Shown here: positions 46,542 through 56,748 of the stretch, piece after piece
Numbering within the stretch: the first letter of the stretch is position 1
How the letters are laid out: each line of letters begins with the position of its first letter
Source of the DNA: Hinthialibacter sp964556895
GTDB lineage: Bacteria; Hinthialibacterota; Hinthialibacteria; Hinthialibacterales; Hinthialibacteraceae
Reading direction: 5' to 3'
NCBI GenBank assembly: GCA_964556895.1
Contig: CAZKYC010000010.1
Location: forward strand, 1 to 64,000
Length of the DNA: 64,000 bases
The notes under the pieces: generated by a model
What the model was told of the DNA's origin: nothing
The model's database searches: none
The model's input: the letters and a program-made list of their open reading frames with translations, nothing else
Translations under genes and position numbers: made by a program

Positions 46542-46978
46542 GTTTTCAAGTCAGGATCGTATCGCCAATGGGTTCCCCAAAAGCCTATGCGCCGAAACAA
46601 GCCGATGGCGTCGGGTATTGAAATGATTAAGTTATTAAACAAATTTCGTCTATTACAAACTCATCTCGATTGGAAAACAATTTCGCCGGTGACAGAACCA
46701 TACCGATGTATCTTGTGGAAGACTCTATACCTGGCGTGGGGTGAGATAAGAATTCAGATAACTATCGTATCAAAGACAGTCTATCTTACAGAACGCTGGA
46801 TTGCAAGTGATTTTTACAGAAAAAATCATTTTGAGATGAAATAGACAAATCTGTAAAGTTACCTTTGAATTGCAAAACAGGCGTAGGTATCATACAGAAG
46901 AACATTGGTTTTCGAATACAAATGCCGACAAGCCGCGATCTAATGATCCAAGCGGCTGAAGAATAAGGACGAGGCCCA
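46542..46978. other. AT-rich non-coding gap between polA and the CNB regulator
   Basis: This 437-base divergent region has no supported gene. It holds a sigma-70-like promoter at 46865-46893 for the + strand gene. It also has an interrupted inverted repeat: GTCTATT and TCATCTC at 46648-46667, pairing with GAGATGA AATAGAC at 46833-46846, which may mark an old mobile repeat. Confidence 0.45.
46865..46893 (+). promoter_or_regulatory. Sigma-70-like promoter for the CNB-domain gene
   Basis: TTGAAT (-35) and TATCAT (-10) are separated by 17 bases, placing the start near 46900, about 79 bases before the ATG at 46979. The -10 matches 5 of 6 positions and the -35 matches 4 of 6. Confidence 0.5.
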
Positions 46979-47968
46979 ATGCAGGATATGGGGTTTGGAG
47001 ACCTGTCGCGCGACGTCGTTCGCGCCGCCAAAGGCACTGTCTTGATGCGTCAGGGCGAAATGGGCAAATGCGCCTATTTCGTTGTTGAAGGCCGCCTGAT
47101 GGTTGAGACCGAGATAGCCGGCCAATCCACTGTCATCGCTGAGATTTGCGCTCGCGACCTGGTGGGCGAATTGGCGATTTTAGATGATGCTCCGCGTTCG
47201 GCCACAGTCATTGTTGCTGAAGACGCGTTGTTGATTCCACTAAACAAACACCGCTTGCGGACGATTATTCGCCGTTCGCCCAACATCGCCGAACTTATTT
47301 TAAAGTTGCTGTGTCACAAACTGCGTAACACACATAAATTGATCAGCCATCAGATAGATTTAAACAACGCCCATATCTGGATGAAAGTCGGTCCTCTTCT
47401 CAACTTGGTCGCCAAAGCCTCGACTGACCCAAACCAGCGGTTCACTATCATGGTCGAACAATTGGGCTCCGTTCTCGAAACGCCAGATAACGTTACCATT
47501 GATATTCTTCAACGGCTTGCCAAGGTTCACTTAATCAAACTCGCCAGCGGCGAAATCACGTCAATCAACACCGAACAGATTGAGCCCGTATTAAACCAAC
47601 TTCGCGAAGAATTTTTGAATGAACCGTTTGGCGAACCCACGTTAGCGAAAGAGTTTCAGGCGATCCATATCATTTTAAACAATTGCGTCCCCAACCCGCC
47701 AAGCTCGCCGCGAATGGATATCCCTCGCCAGAATCTGGTTGCGATGCTGATGCAGTCGAATCTGTGGGCCAAACTTCACCCATCGTTTCAAGAGCAACGG
47801 GCTGAGATGATGGTCAAGACACTCGTAGACACCGGAATGATCGAGACAAAACCTCAAGACTCAGAGATGCTGGTGCTTGATTTAGAGATGCTGAGACAGT
47901 TCCCGCGGCCCGACAAAGATCTGGCGATCTATGATTTTGTCAGGAAGACGCTGTTAAGCTTACAATAA
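46979..47968 (+). CDS. Cyclic nucleotide-binding domain regulator, Crp/Fnr-related
   Basis: The 329-residue protein has an N-terminal cNMP-binding beta-roll (about 12-120; KGTVLMRQGEMGKCAYFVVEG, then DLVGELAILDDAPRSATV containing the phosphate-binding GE...R-A pattern). A dimerisation-like helix follows. The next segment (VEQLGSVLETPDNVTIDILQ then LIKLASGEITSIN) is reminiscent of the Crp winged helix but is degenerate. A further C-terminal part (about 235-329) may be a second winged-helix-like unit. It is about 100 residues longer than Crp. It may bind DNA or proteins; effector and targets are unknown. AAGGACGAGG precedes the start. Confidence 0.8.
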   Translation: MQDMGFGDLSRDVVRAAKGTVLMRQGEMGKCAYFVVEGRLMVETEIAGQSTVIAEICARDLVGELAILDDAPRSATVIVAEDALLIPLNKHRLRTIIRRSPNIAELILKLLCHKLRNTHKLISHQIDLNNAHIWMKVGPLLNLVAKASTDPNQRFTIMVEQLGSVLETPDNVTIDILQRLAKVHLIKLASGEITSINTEQIEPVLNQLREEFLNEPFGEPTLAKEFQAIHIILNNCVPNPPSSPRMDIPRQNLVAMLMQSNLWAKLHPSFQEQRAEMMVKTLVDTGMIETKPQDSEMLVLDLEMLRQFPRPDKDLAIYDFVRKTLLSLQ

Positions 47969-47999
47969 CTCTTTCCCCCCTATATAGTTATGAAGTTAC

Positions 48000-48029
48000 T
48001 TGACGGTGAAGATTCTCTTTGACTATAAT
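48000..48029 (+). promoter_or_regulatory. Strong sigma-70 promoter for the Gly-rich protein gene
   Basis: TTGACG (48000-48005) and a perfect TATAAT (48024-48029) are 18 bases apart. The predicted start is near 48036, about 48 bases before the ATG at 48084. It is the best housekeeping-type promoter in the window and suggests high expression. Confidence 0.75.
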
Positions 48030-48083
48030 TATGGTTTAGAGAGAACTTTTGCAATTAAACAGAAACTTGTTTCGAGGACTATT

Positions 48084-48887
<804 letters not shown>

Positions 48888-48917
48888 TCTGCGTACACAC
48901 ACTCTACCAGCAGGTAT

Positions 48918-48945
48918 AAAGAGCGGTCTTATGGCCGCTCTTTTC
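48918..48945 (+). terminator. Rho-independent terminator
   Basis: AAGAGCGG (48919-48926) pairs perfectly with CCGCTCTT (48935-48942) across an 8-base loop and runs into TTTT. It ends the Gly-rich protein transcript, 31 bases after its stop. Confidence 0.8.
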
Positions 48946-48959
48946 ATTATCAGGCCCTT

Positions 48960-49655
48960 ATGACAACGACTTTCACCAACGTATTTTTCGCCGACCTCCA
49001 TCATCCGGGCGGGGTCGATGAAGAAGTCAACCAACTGTTTGACGACATGCCGTCAGACACATCCCGCCTTTTTTTTCTGGGTGATATTTTTCATTTCTGG
49101 GTCAATGACCCAGCATTCATCGAAGGCCGCTACAAAGAGTTTCTCGCCCAACTCGAAACATTGGCGAAGAACGGCATGCAACTTTTTTTCATCGAAGGCA
49201 ACCGCGACTTTCTCGCTTCCCATTACCTGGACAGCCAGCCCTGGATCGATGTTCTCGGAAACCCCTCTGTCATCGACCTGGCGGGCCGCGCCGTCTATAT
49301 CGGCCACGGCGATGAATTGTGTTGGAACGACTGGGCCTACCAGATGTACAAAGGCTTTATCCGCAGCAAACCGTTGCGAACTCTCGCCGACCGCATGCCC
49401 TCCTCATGGAAGATGAAGGCGGTCCAGGGTATGGCGAACGCCAGCGAAACGATCGTTTCGTCAAAGTCTCATTTGACCCTGGCCGTGCCCCAGCGCGCCT
49501 ATGAGCAGGTCGCCTCAACCGGCATTGACGCCATCATTCACGGCCATGTTCACGACACCTACCAAAAGGCCATTCAGGTGGATGGCCGTGAGACGACGAT
49601 ATATAGTTTTGGCTGGAAAAACGGCAAACGCAACTTGATCCACTTTGAAGGCTGA
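48960..49655 (+). CDS. lpxH: UDP-2,3-diacylglucosamine diphosphatase LpxH
   Basis: The 231-residue metallophosphoesterase shows the LpxH series of metal-binding motifs: VFFADLHHPGG, LFFLGDIFHFWV, FFIEGNRDFLAS and IIHGHVHDT. It hydrolyses UDP-diacylglucosamine to lipid X in lipid A synthesis at the inner membrane, so the organism should make lipopolysaccharide or a related lipid A. Length fits. Other phosphoesterases share the fold, but the GNRDFL motif is LpxH-like. Confidence 0.85.
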   Translation: MTTTFTNVFFADLHHPGGVDEEVNQLFDDMPSDTSRLFFLGDIFHFWVNDPAFIEGRYKEFLAQLETLAKNGMQLFFIEGNRDFLASHYLDSQPWIDVLGNPSVIDLAGRAVYIGHGDELCWNDWAYQMYKGFIRSKPLRTLADRMPSSWKMKAVQGMANASETIVSSKSHLTLAVPQRAYEQVASTGIDAIIHGHVHDTYQKAIQVDGRETTIYSFGWKNGKRNLIHFEG

Positions 49656-49703
49656 GCCAAATTCCGATAGAATAGTAAAATTCATTTGTTGAGAGAGGCG
49701 CCC

Positions 49704-50189
49704 ATGCCGCTACGCACAAAGATTCTCGATCTCCTCGAACGCGATGCGCGAATTTCACACAGCGACATCGCCGTGATGATTGGCGAAGAAGAGAAAACCA
49801 TCGCCAATGAAGTCGAAGCGATGGAAAAAGAAGGCGTCATTCTCGCCTACAAAACAATCGTCAACCCAGAACGGTCAGCCGATAAAGTGACCTGTTTGAT
49901 TGAAGTGTCGGTTCAACCCGAGCGCGACTTTGGGTTTGATAAAATCGCAGAGCGAATTTATAAATTTCCTGAAGTCTCGACCGTCTTTCTGGTGTCAGGC
50001 CGCTATGATCTGTTGGTGCTCATCGAAGCGGACGGCATGAGGCACATCGCCGATTTTATCTCGGAAAAACTATCAACATTGCCCAACGTTCGTTCGACGT
50101 CTTCACATTTCTTGCTCAAGAAGTACAAAGAACTGGGAACTGTTCTGGTAGAAAATGGCGAACACGACCGCATCCCGGTGTCGCCGTAA
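49704..50189 (+). CDS. Lrp/AsnC-family transcriptional regulator
   Basis: The 161-residue protein has an N-terminal helix-turn-helix (TKILDLLERDARISHSDIAV) and a C-terminal RAM ligand-binding domain (VTCLIEVSVQPERDFGFDKI, SGRYDLLVLIEA). The start at ATG 49704, with GAGAGAGG 5 bases upstream, is preferred over a TTG at 49686. Regulators of this type sense amino acids. The aminotransferase gene that follows is the likely target and possibly the source of the ligand. Confidence 0.9.
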   Translation: MPLRTKILDLLERDARISHSDIAVMIGEEEKTIANEVEAMEKEGVILAYKTIVNPERSADKVTCLIEVSVQPERDFGFDKIAERIYKFPEVSTVFLVSGRYDLLVLIEADGMRHIADFISEKLSTLPNVRSTSSHFLLKKYKELGTVLVENGEHDRIPVSP

Positions 50190-50224
50190 CGTATTGCATT
50201 GATTTGCAGAAATGAATAATTTCG

Positions 50225-51421
50225 ATGAATTCAGCCTCGTTACAACCCGTTAACAAGCCTTCAGCGGCCCCATCGCGCATCAACGCGGTGGTGGAGGCCA
50301 TGCCGCCGTCGGGCATCCGTAAGTTTTTTGATCTGGTGATGGGCCGCAGCGGCGTGATCTCGCTCGGCGTCGGCGAACCAGACTTCGTCACTCCCTGGCA
50401 TATCTGTGAAGCGGGCATCCACTCGATTGAGACGGGCCGCACCAGTTACTCGCCCAACAACGGTCTGCCCGCGTTGCGTGAAGAACTCGCAGTCTATTTG
50501 AAAAACCACCACAAGGCTGACTTTTCGCCTGATACCCAAATTTTAATTACTGCTGGCGGCAGCGAAGCGCTCGACGTCGCTTTTCGGGCCATCCTCGAAC
50601 CCGGCGATGAAGTGATTGTCATTGATCCATCGTTTGTCGCTTACGCTCCGCTCGCGGTCTTCGCGGGAGGGGTCGCGGTGCGCGTCCCGACCAGCGCGCA
50701 AACGGGGTTTGTTCCGACTATGGAACAATTGCGCGAGGCGTTCACCGACCGCACGAAAGCCATCATTGTCAATTACCCAAACAACCCCACTGGCGCGGGC
50801 GTCACCCAAGACCAAGCGCAAGAGATTACGGAGTTTGTTCTAGAAACGAATTTGATTCTTATCAGCGACGAGATCTATCAACCGTTGAGTTATGAAGAGG
50901 AAGCGCCCACCTTCGCGTCGCTGCCCGAAATACGCAACAACTTGATTTTGGTTCACGGGTTTTCAAAAGCCTGGGCGATGACAGGCTGGCGAATGGGGTT
51001 CGCCGCCGGCCCCGAAGACTTGATCGGCGGCATGAACAAGGTTCACCAATATTCATTAATGTGCGCACCCACCAACGCCCAGTTTGCGGCGATTGAGGCC
51101 CTGAAACACGGCGCCGAACAAGTTGAGGCCATGAGAAAAGAATACGATGCGCGCCGCCGCTTCGTCGTCCACCACTTTAACCGTCTGGGGTTGGATTGCC
51201 TCTCGCCCAAGGGCGCGTTTTATGCGTTTCCTTCCATCCAAAAATCCGGCTTGAGTTCAGAAGAGTTCGCCCATCGATTGCTTGAAGAACAAAACATCGC
51301 GGTGGTTCCAGGGACGGCGTTTGGCGAATGCGGCGAGGGGTACATCCGGTGTTCGTATGCCTCTTCGTTAAACAATCTGCGCACGGCGGTGAAACGAATC
51401 GAGGCCTTTTTAGCGGGTTAA
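50225..51421 (+). CDS. Class I/II aminotransferase (PLP)
   Basis: The 398-residue PLP enzyme shows the fold-type I motifs GVGEPDFVTPWHI, ITAGGSEALDVAF, NYPNNPTGAG, LISDEIYQPL and the PLP Lys in HGFSKAWAMTGWRMGF. The C-terminal Arg is in GYIRCSYA. The overall pattern is that of AspC/PatA-like aminotransferases using aspartate, aromatic amino acids or N-succinyl-diaminopimelate; substrate is not resolved. An Lrp-type regulator lies 35 bases upstream. The last 4 bases overlap the convergent HD-GYP gene. Confidence 0.9.
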   Translation: MNSASLQPVNKPSAAPSRINAVVEAMPPSGIRKFFDLVMGRSGVISLGVGEPDFVTPWHICEAGIHSIETGRTSYSPNNGLPALREELAVYLKNHHKADFSPDTQILITAGGSEALDVAFRAILEPGDEVIVIDPSFVAYAPLAVFAGGVAVRVPTSAQTGFVPTMEQLREAFTDRTKAIIVNYPNNPTGAGVTQDQAQEITEFVLETNLILISDEIYQPLSYEEEAPTFASLPEIRNNLILVHGFSKAWAMTGWRMGFAAGPEDLIGGMNKVHQYSLMCAPTNAQFAAIEALKHGAEQVEAMRKEYDARRRFVVHHFNRLGLDCLSPKGAFYAFPSIQKSGLSSEEFAHRLLEEQNIAVVPGTAFGECGEGYIRCSYASSLNNLRTAVKRIEAFLAG

Positions 51422-52563
51422 GCCGAGTTGGCTTCTTCAAATTGAGGCTGAGTGATTTGGTTGGAGTTGCGGTAAAACTCTTCTCCCCCTTCGTCAATCA
51501 ATTGAATGACCGCATCTGCGATCATCGGGTCAAAGATGGCCCCCCGCTCTTGTTGATAAAACTCAACGATCTGCTTTTGGCTCCATGCGGGCTTATAACA
51601 CCTGACCGCCGCCAGTGCGTCTAACACTTCAGCGGCCATCAAAATTCGGCTGTTAAAATGGGTCTCACTGCCTTTCAATCCTCGTGGATATCCTGTTCCG
51701 TCAAACCGTTCATGGTGTTCATAGACATAGCGCCCGACTTCTTTCAGCCGGGGGATAGGCGCCAAAATCTGATAGCCGATTTCGACATGCTTTTTCATGA
51801 GAGCATATTCTTGTTGGGTCAAACTGCCGGGTTTCAGCAAGATCGAATCCGGTACGCCAATCTTTCCAATATCATGCAACTGGGCCGCCAACCGAAGCCC
51901 TTGATGTTCGCTCTCATCAACGTCAAGCTGGTTGGCGATTGTGATCACAAGATTTGACACATGTTGCGCGTGGCCCTGAGTGTATGGGTCGCGGGCTTCG
52001 AGGGCTTTACTTAACGATTGGACTGCGTAAAACAAAAACTCGCTGAGCTCATTGGTCCGTTCTTCGACAAGTTCTTCCAACCCGGTTTGATAACGCAGGT
52101 TGTCTAGCCGCAATTGGCGGTAATGGAGCGCCTTGGCGAGTGAAACCTTCGCCTCTTCAAAGTGAAATGGTTTTAACAAGAAATCAAATGCGCCAACCTT
52201 CACTGCATTGATGGTGTTATCAAGCGAGGGCTTTCCGGTCATTAACACAACGGGCGTGTATGGTCTCAGGCTTGAGATGACGCTGACCAACTGGACCCCG
52301 CTTAAATGAGGCATGTTGATATCAGAAAGAACCAAATCAAGATCGCCGTCTTGTAGCCAGTCGATGATATCTCTTGGGTCTGTCGTTACCCGGCATTCGG
52401 CGCCCAGATCGGTTAAAAACTCCTTCATGATGTTGATGATCGGCTCTTCATCATCGGTGACGGCTATTTTGGCGCCGTCAAAGTGCTGATCAATATCATA
52501 AAGGTATGACGATGACGCGGGGAAAGATGTAAATTGATCAAAATCTGGACATTGATTTTTCAT
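51418..52563 (-). CDS. Response regulator with HD-GYP phosphodiesterase domain
   Basis: The 381-residue protein has a receiver domain (VTDDEEPIINIMKEFL, phospho-acceptor in LVLSDINMPHLSG, Lys in LLKPFHFEEA). A coiled linker and an HD-GYP domain follow, with HDIGKIGVPD and HHERFDGTGYPRGL, the metal and GYP residues intact. HD-GYP proteins cleave cyclic di-GMP, so this is an RpfG-like output that would favour motility over attachment. That fits a flagellated cell, but no partner kinase is next to it. Confidence 0.93.
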   Translation of the reverse strand: MKNQCPDFDQFTSFPASSSYLYDIDQHFDGAKIAVTDDEEPIINIMKEFLTDLGAECRVTTDPRDIIDWLQDGDLDLVLSDINMPHLSGVQLVSVISSLRPYTPVVLMTGKPSLDNTINAVKVGAFDFLLKPFHFEEAKVSLAKALHYRQLRLDNLRYQTGLEELVEERTNELSEFLFYAVQSLSKALEARDPYTQGHAQHVSNLVITIANQLDVDESEHQGLRLAAQLHDIGKIGVPDSILLKPGSLTQQEYALMKKHVEIGYQILAPIPRLKEVGRYVYEHHERFDGTGYPRGLKGSETHFNSRILMAAEVLDALAAVRCYKPAWSQKQIVEFYQQERGAIFDPMIADAVIQLIDEGGEEFYRNSNQITQPQFEEANSA

Positions 52564-52657
52564 TGAGTCCCGTCAACGAAATAATATTTGATGACCCAAA
52601 ACATATTGTACCTGTTCAAATGAAAAGCTTAGAGAAATTTTATGTAAATAGCGTTGG

Positions 52658-52686
52658 TTGACAGATAAACTGGGTTTTTTTAGTAT
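52658..52686 (+). promoter_or_regulatory. Sigma-70-like promoter for dapA
   Basis: A perfect TTGACA (52658-52663) is followed after 17 bases by TAGTAT (52681-52686), a 4 of 6 match to the -10. The expected start is near 52693, about 108 bases before dapA. Confidence 0.55.
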
Positions 52687-52800
52687 CGCGAGTGTACAAT
52701 AATGAGTCTTAATTCAGTGTAAAAAATTGATAAGTTAAGTAAATTGGGCGCACAACAATCACTGTGTTGCAGTGATTTGCAGAGGAAAGGATTATACATC

Positions 52801-53718
52801 ATGTTTACAGGTTCAGCCGTCGCATTGGTCACGCCATTTTCAGGAGACGCCATTGATTATAAAGCCCTCGAAAGCTTGATCGACTTTCATGCCAATGCAG
52901 GCACTGAATGCATCCTGGTCTGCGGTACGACAGGGGAGTCAGCGACGCTAACTCACCAAGAACACAAAGAGTTAATTCAACACAGCGCCGACTATATCCG
53001 CTCGATTCGGGGTGAAACCCCTTACCCTATCCTCATGGCGGGAACAGGAAGCAACAGCACCAAAGAAGCCCTTGAACTCACACAAGGCGCCAAAGACGCG
53101 AACGCTGATTGTGCGCTGTTAATTTCTCCATACTATAACAAACCGACTCAACAGGGCCTGCTTGAACATTTTCGTATCATTGCGCGTAAAGTCGACATTC
53201 CCCAGGTTGTTTATAACATCCAGGGGCGTACAGCGATCAACATTCAAACCGATACCATGGTTGCTTTGTCAGAAGAAAAGAACATCATCGGCGTCAAAGA
53301 AGCCAGTGGAAATTTAGACCAGGTGTCTGAAGTCATTCGTCGAACCCCGGATGACTTTTATGTGTGGTCGGGCGACGACGGCCTGACCCTGCCCATTCTT
53401 TCGCTGGGCGGGCATGGCGTTATTTCGGTTGCGGCCAACATTGTACCCAAAGAGGTTCGCGCCTTGGTTCATGCATACCTCAATGGCGACCATGATGAAG
53501 CCATGCGTCTTCACTATGACTACGCGGTGTTAAACTCGACGTTGTTCATTGAGACCAACCCCATCCCAGTAAAAACAGCGGTGAATTTGATGAGCGCGAA
53601 CACCCACCATGGGTTGCCTCATTGCGGTGAGTTTCGCCTGCCGCTTGTTCCTTTATCGCCCAATAACCTTGAGCAGTTGAAAACCGTTTTACAACAATAC
53701 AAACTCATTGCCGCGTAA
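52801..53718 (+). CDS. dapA: 4-hydroxy-tetrahydrodipicolinate synthase DapA
   Basis: The 305-residue TIM-barrel aldolase begins MFTGSAVALVTPFSGDAID. It carries ILVCGTTGESATLTHQEHK, LLISPYYNKPTQQGLLEHF, VVYNIQGRTAINI and the Schiff-base Lys in IIGVKEASGNL. It condenses pyruvate with aspartate semialdehyde in lysine and diaminopimelate synthesis. In YNIQGRT the Gln replaces the more usual Pro or Val. The start at 52801 follows GAGGAAAGG; the frame upstream to 52744 has no family match. Confidence 0.94.
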   Translation: MFTGSAVALVTPFSGDAIDYKALESLIDFHANAGTECILVCGTTGESATLTHQEHKELIQHSADYIRSIRGETPYPILMAGTGSNSTKEALELTQGAKDANADCALLISPYYNKPTQQGLLEHFRIIARKVDIPQVVYNIQGRTAINIQTDTMVALSEEKNIIGVKEASGNLDQVSEVIRRTPDDFYVWSGDDGLTLPILSLGGHGVISVAANIVPKEVRALVHAYLNGDHDEAMRLHYDYAVLNSTLFIETNPIPVKTAVNLMSANTHHGLPHCGEFRLPLVPLSPNNLEQLKTVLQQYKLIAA

Positions 53719-53738
53719 GAGAGACAAAACCAACGAAT

Positions 53739-56273
53739 ATGGCATATCCATTTGGTTGTATTCAACGCCTGGCGTTAATCGTTCTTCTTTGCGTAGTGAG
53801 CGTGTTGACTAGCGAAGCCCAAGAACAGGCGCCGTCTTTATCGTTAGAGGATGTTGAAGAAGCCCGCAGGCTGATCTTATCCGACCAGGTCGACCTCAAG
53901 TCGCGCGTCGATTTGGCGAAGCGGTTGTCTATTCTATTTGAACAAATTGGCCGTCCCGAAACTGCGCGTAAGTTAACGCTTGACTTTATCGCGTCAGCCA
54001 ACGACCAGTTTCGTTCAACCTCAACGCCGCCCTCCGGCGCCGGCGATTGGGGCCAAATCGCTGAGACCATCCATGCAGGCAAATACAACACTGCCGCAAA
54101 AGCGATTGCCGCCCGGCTCGAAAAAAGTTCGTCAACATCATCAAACCCAACTGCGATAGTTCTCGCCTTGAAATCGGATGACATGCTGACGGCGTACCAA
54201 TTGTTTTATGAGGAACTCGCGACGGGCGTTCGCAGCGCTTATTCGGATTATTTTTTGAGTATTTTGGCGGCGCGAGAAAAGCGGGTGAGTGAAGCCGCCC
54301 AACTAATGAAACAGGCTGAGGGCAGGCTAAGCCCAGAGCGGTTGAACCAATGGGTCGCAATGGACCGGGCGAAGCTAGCCACTGTGATGAAAGACTATGA
54401 AGTCGCAGAAACGTTGTTGAAAGCGTTATTGAAAGAGGCGCCCGACGATCCACATATTATGTATTTGTATTTGCTGTTTGATTTTGCCCGCGGCCAAAAA
54501 GACCAGGCGGGGCGGCGGCTTCTACAACTTGTCCCAAAACTCAAACCAGATCCATACCTGCTCGCCCAGGCGGCGACATTGGCTGTCCGGCTTAACGAAC
54601 TCGACACCGCCGCGGCCATTCTAGAAACCCACGAACCAAATATTGAAAGCAACCGCGACTTTTATGAAGCCTTCGCTCTGGTCAAAAAAGCCCAGGGCAA
54701 GCCCAGCGAAGCGGACGACTATGTCAAAAAAGCCAACCAAATGAAAGAAACCCGCGTCGCGGTCGAAGCCCGCGGCGAACAAGAACGCCTGCTCAGCCAA
54801 GCGCTGGCCTCAGCGCGAAAAAGCAGCGGGCCGTCAACCGCAGAGATGGACGGCGTCACGCCCGTTTCAAAGGCCTATCTCTACTTACTCGAAAACAAGC
54901 CGAAAATGGCCGAAGCGGCGTTGCTGCAACGAATCCAATCGGGCGATGCGGAACCGACAGAGTATAGTATTCTTCAAACCATCCAACGCAGGTCAAACAA
55001 ACTAGGCGGCGCCATAACGACGCTGCAGCAACTAAAAAAAGCCCATCCAACCTTTCAGCCTTATGTTGTGTTGAGCCTCTTGGCTGACTACTGTGTTCGC
55101 GCCAACGACCCAAAACAAGCCCAAACCTATTACCAAGAGTTGGTCAAGATGTTCCCTGAGTCAAACCAGGCCAAGGCGGCGAAACAGTGGTTAGACAACA
55201 ACCAACTTGCCCCTTCGGTCACGATGCCAATAAAACCATCAACCATTTTGACTCGGTATCCCAATTACGGGGCGCCCTTCGCCCTCTCAGAAATCATCAA
55301 CTATTGGGATGAATCGACTACGTTTTCGAAAGTGTCGACAGCGCTTGGGGTTTCTGCCGACCGCAGCATCCAATTTCACCAATTGGTTCCGATCATTCTC
55401 AATGGTTCGAGCCTTGAGATTCACCCGGTCGCCCCAACTTTTGAGGCCTTGTCCGCCATCTTAAATGCAGGCGTTCCGGTCATTCTGTGTTATAGCGATC
55501 TGTTTGGTTCGCAACTCATAGAATCGGTCTTGTTGTTAGTGGGGTTTGATTCATCCCAGCGGGTGGTTTACGCCGAAGGCGTACGTGGCGACGATCCTCA
55601 TGTGTTAACGGAAGCCGAACTGGCTTCGGGCATCGGTCTGGCCCTTCATCCAGGCACAGTCAACATGCCAGACAACGAGACCGCCCAAACGGCGTTGGCC
55701 TTGGGCGCCGACCAGGTTCGATTAAATCTCGACGCCATCATGTTGGAACGTGAAGAAATTGAGTCCTCAGATTCCTTTACCAATAAAATGAAATCGGTTG
55801 CAAAAGAATCCGGGGTTGAGCATGTCCCACTTCAAATAGCGTACGCCCGCTGGTTGGTGCGGCGCGGTCAACCGCAAGAAACCATTGAGTATCTGGACGC
55901 CATCAAAGCAAACTGTAATTCAATTGGCGAGTATCACTTTTTACGCACCCATTATTATTACAGCCAAAAAGACTACGCGAACGCGCACATCAACATTCAA
56001 TCGGCTCTCGACCTTCAGCCCCAACACCCACGTTGGAGTTTAGCGCTTGCGCGGGTGTTGTATACGCAAGACAAAATCGATAACGCGATAGAAACGTGTG
56101 AAGAAATCTGCAGGCAACACCCAGAAGACTTAACCGCCGCCGTGTATTTGCTTTCGCTGTATGAAAAGACGGGAAATACAGAAAAACTCCAACAAGAAAC
56201 TCAACGCGTCAAAGAGGCGTTGAGCATCGACGACCTTCCGCTTGGCGGCCCGGCGGAGCCAAAACCTGAGTAG
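53739..56273 (+). CDS. Exported TPR protein with C39-peptidase-like domain
   Basis: The 844-residue protein has a signal peptide (LALIVLLCVVSVLTSEAQ). TPR-like repeats (about 40-490) are followed by a domain (about 505-650) similar in layout to C39-like peptidases: GAPFALSEIINYW, then a helix with LVPIIL, a GVPVILCY strand and a LLVGFD...VYAEGV strand pair. In active C39 enzymes the first motif is CGP; here the position is GAP, so the catalytic Cys is missing and the domain is probably non-enzymatic. More TPR units lie at about 720-830. It is 20 bases after dapA on the same strand. Function unknown; periplasmic scaffolding is a reasonable guess. Confidence 0.75.
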   Translation: MAYPFGCIQRLALIVLLCVVSVLTSEAQEQAPSLSLEDVEEARRLILSDQVDLKSRVDLAKRLSILFEQIGRPETARKLTLDFIASANDQFRSTSTPPSGAGDWGQIAETIHAGKYNTAAKAIAARLEKSSSTSSNPTAIVLALKSDDMLTAYQLFYEELATGVRSAYSDYFLSILAAREKRVSEAAQLMKQAEGRLSPERLNQWVAMDRAKLATVMKDYEVAETLLKALLKEAPDDPHIMYLYLLFDFARGQKDQAGRRLLQLVPKLKPDPYLLAQAATLAVRLNELDTAAAILETHEPNIESNRDFYEAFALVKKAQGKPSEADDYVKKANQMKETRVAVEARGEQERLLSQALASARKSSGPSTAEMDGVTPVSKAYLYLLENKPKMAEAALLQRIQSGDAEPTEYSILQTIQRRSNKLGGAITTLQQLKKAHPTFQPYVVLSLLADYCVRANDPKQAQTYYQELVKMFPESNQAKAAKQWLDNNQLAPSVTMPIKPSTILTRYPNYGAPFALSEIINYWDESTTFSKVSTALGVSADRSIQFHQLVPIILNGSSLEIHPVAPTFEALSAILNAGVPVILCYSDLFGSQLIESVLLLVGFDSSQRVVYAEGVRGDDPHVLTEAELASGIGLALHPGTVNMPDNETAQTALALGADQVRLNLDAIMLEREEIESSDSFTNKMKSVAKESGVEHVPLQIAYARWLVRRGQPQETIEYLDAIKANCNSIGEYHFLRTHYYYSQKDYANAHINIQSALDLQPQHPRWSLALARVLYTQDKIDNAIETCEEICRQHPEDLTAAVYLLSLYEKTGNTEKLQQETQRVKEALSIDDLPLGGPAEPKPE

Positions 56274-56276
56274 CGC

Positions 56277-56687
56277 CTATTCAGATTGGTCTTCTTTCAA
56301 CACCAGCGACGCTGAGTTGATACAGTAACGTTGATTGGTCGGCGCAGGGCCGTCGTCAAAGACATGGCCAAGGTGGGCGCCGCATTGGCTGCACAACACT
56401 TCTGTGCGTTCGTGGGCCAGGCTGTGGTCAGGTTCGGTGGTCACACTGTCTTTTGCCACTGGCGCCCAAAAACTGGGCCACCCGGTACCTGAATTGTATT
56501 TGGTTGTTGAATTAAACAGCGAGTTGCCGCAACACACACACTGATATAAGCCAGTCTTTTTGCAGTCATGATATTCGCCCGTAAAGGCAGGCTCCGTACC
56601 TTTTTCACGCGCAACACGAAACTGCTCAGGGGTGAGTTGCTGTTTCCATTCATCATCTGACTTCTGAATTTTATAACTCACTGTCAT
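56277..56687 (-). CDS. msrB: Peptide-methionine (R)-S-oxide reductase MsrB
   Basis: The 136-residue protein has both zinc-binding CxxC pairs (CVCCGNSL and CSQCGAHL), the GTGWPSFW motif and the catalytic Cys in NQRYCINSASL. It reduces methionine-R-sulfoxide in proteins. Length is standard and no MsrA partner is fused. A GGGAGG site precedes the ATG. It converges on the TPR gene with 3 bases between. Confidence 0.96.
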   Translation of the reverse strand: MTVSYKIQKSDDEWKQQLTPEQFRVAREKGTEPAFTGEYHDCKKTGLYQCVCCGNSLFNSTTKYNSGTGWPSFWAPVAKDSVTTEPDHSLAHERTEVLCSQCGAHLGHVFDDGPAPTNQRYCINSASLVLKEDQSE

Positions 56688-56748
56688 GGCCTCCCATTGT
56701 TCCGGCCCTCTATGGCCAATTTAATGGTATTACTGAATAGAATTCGTT

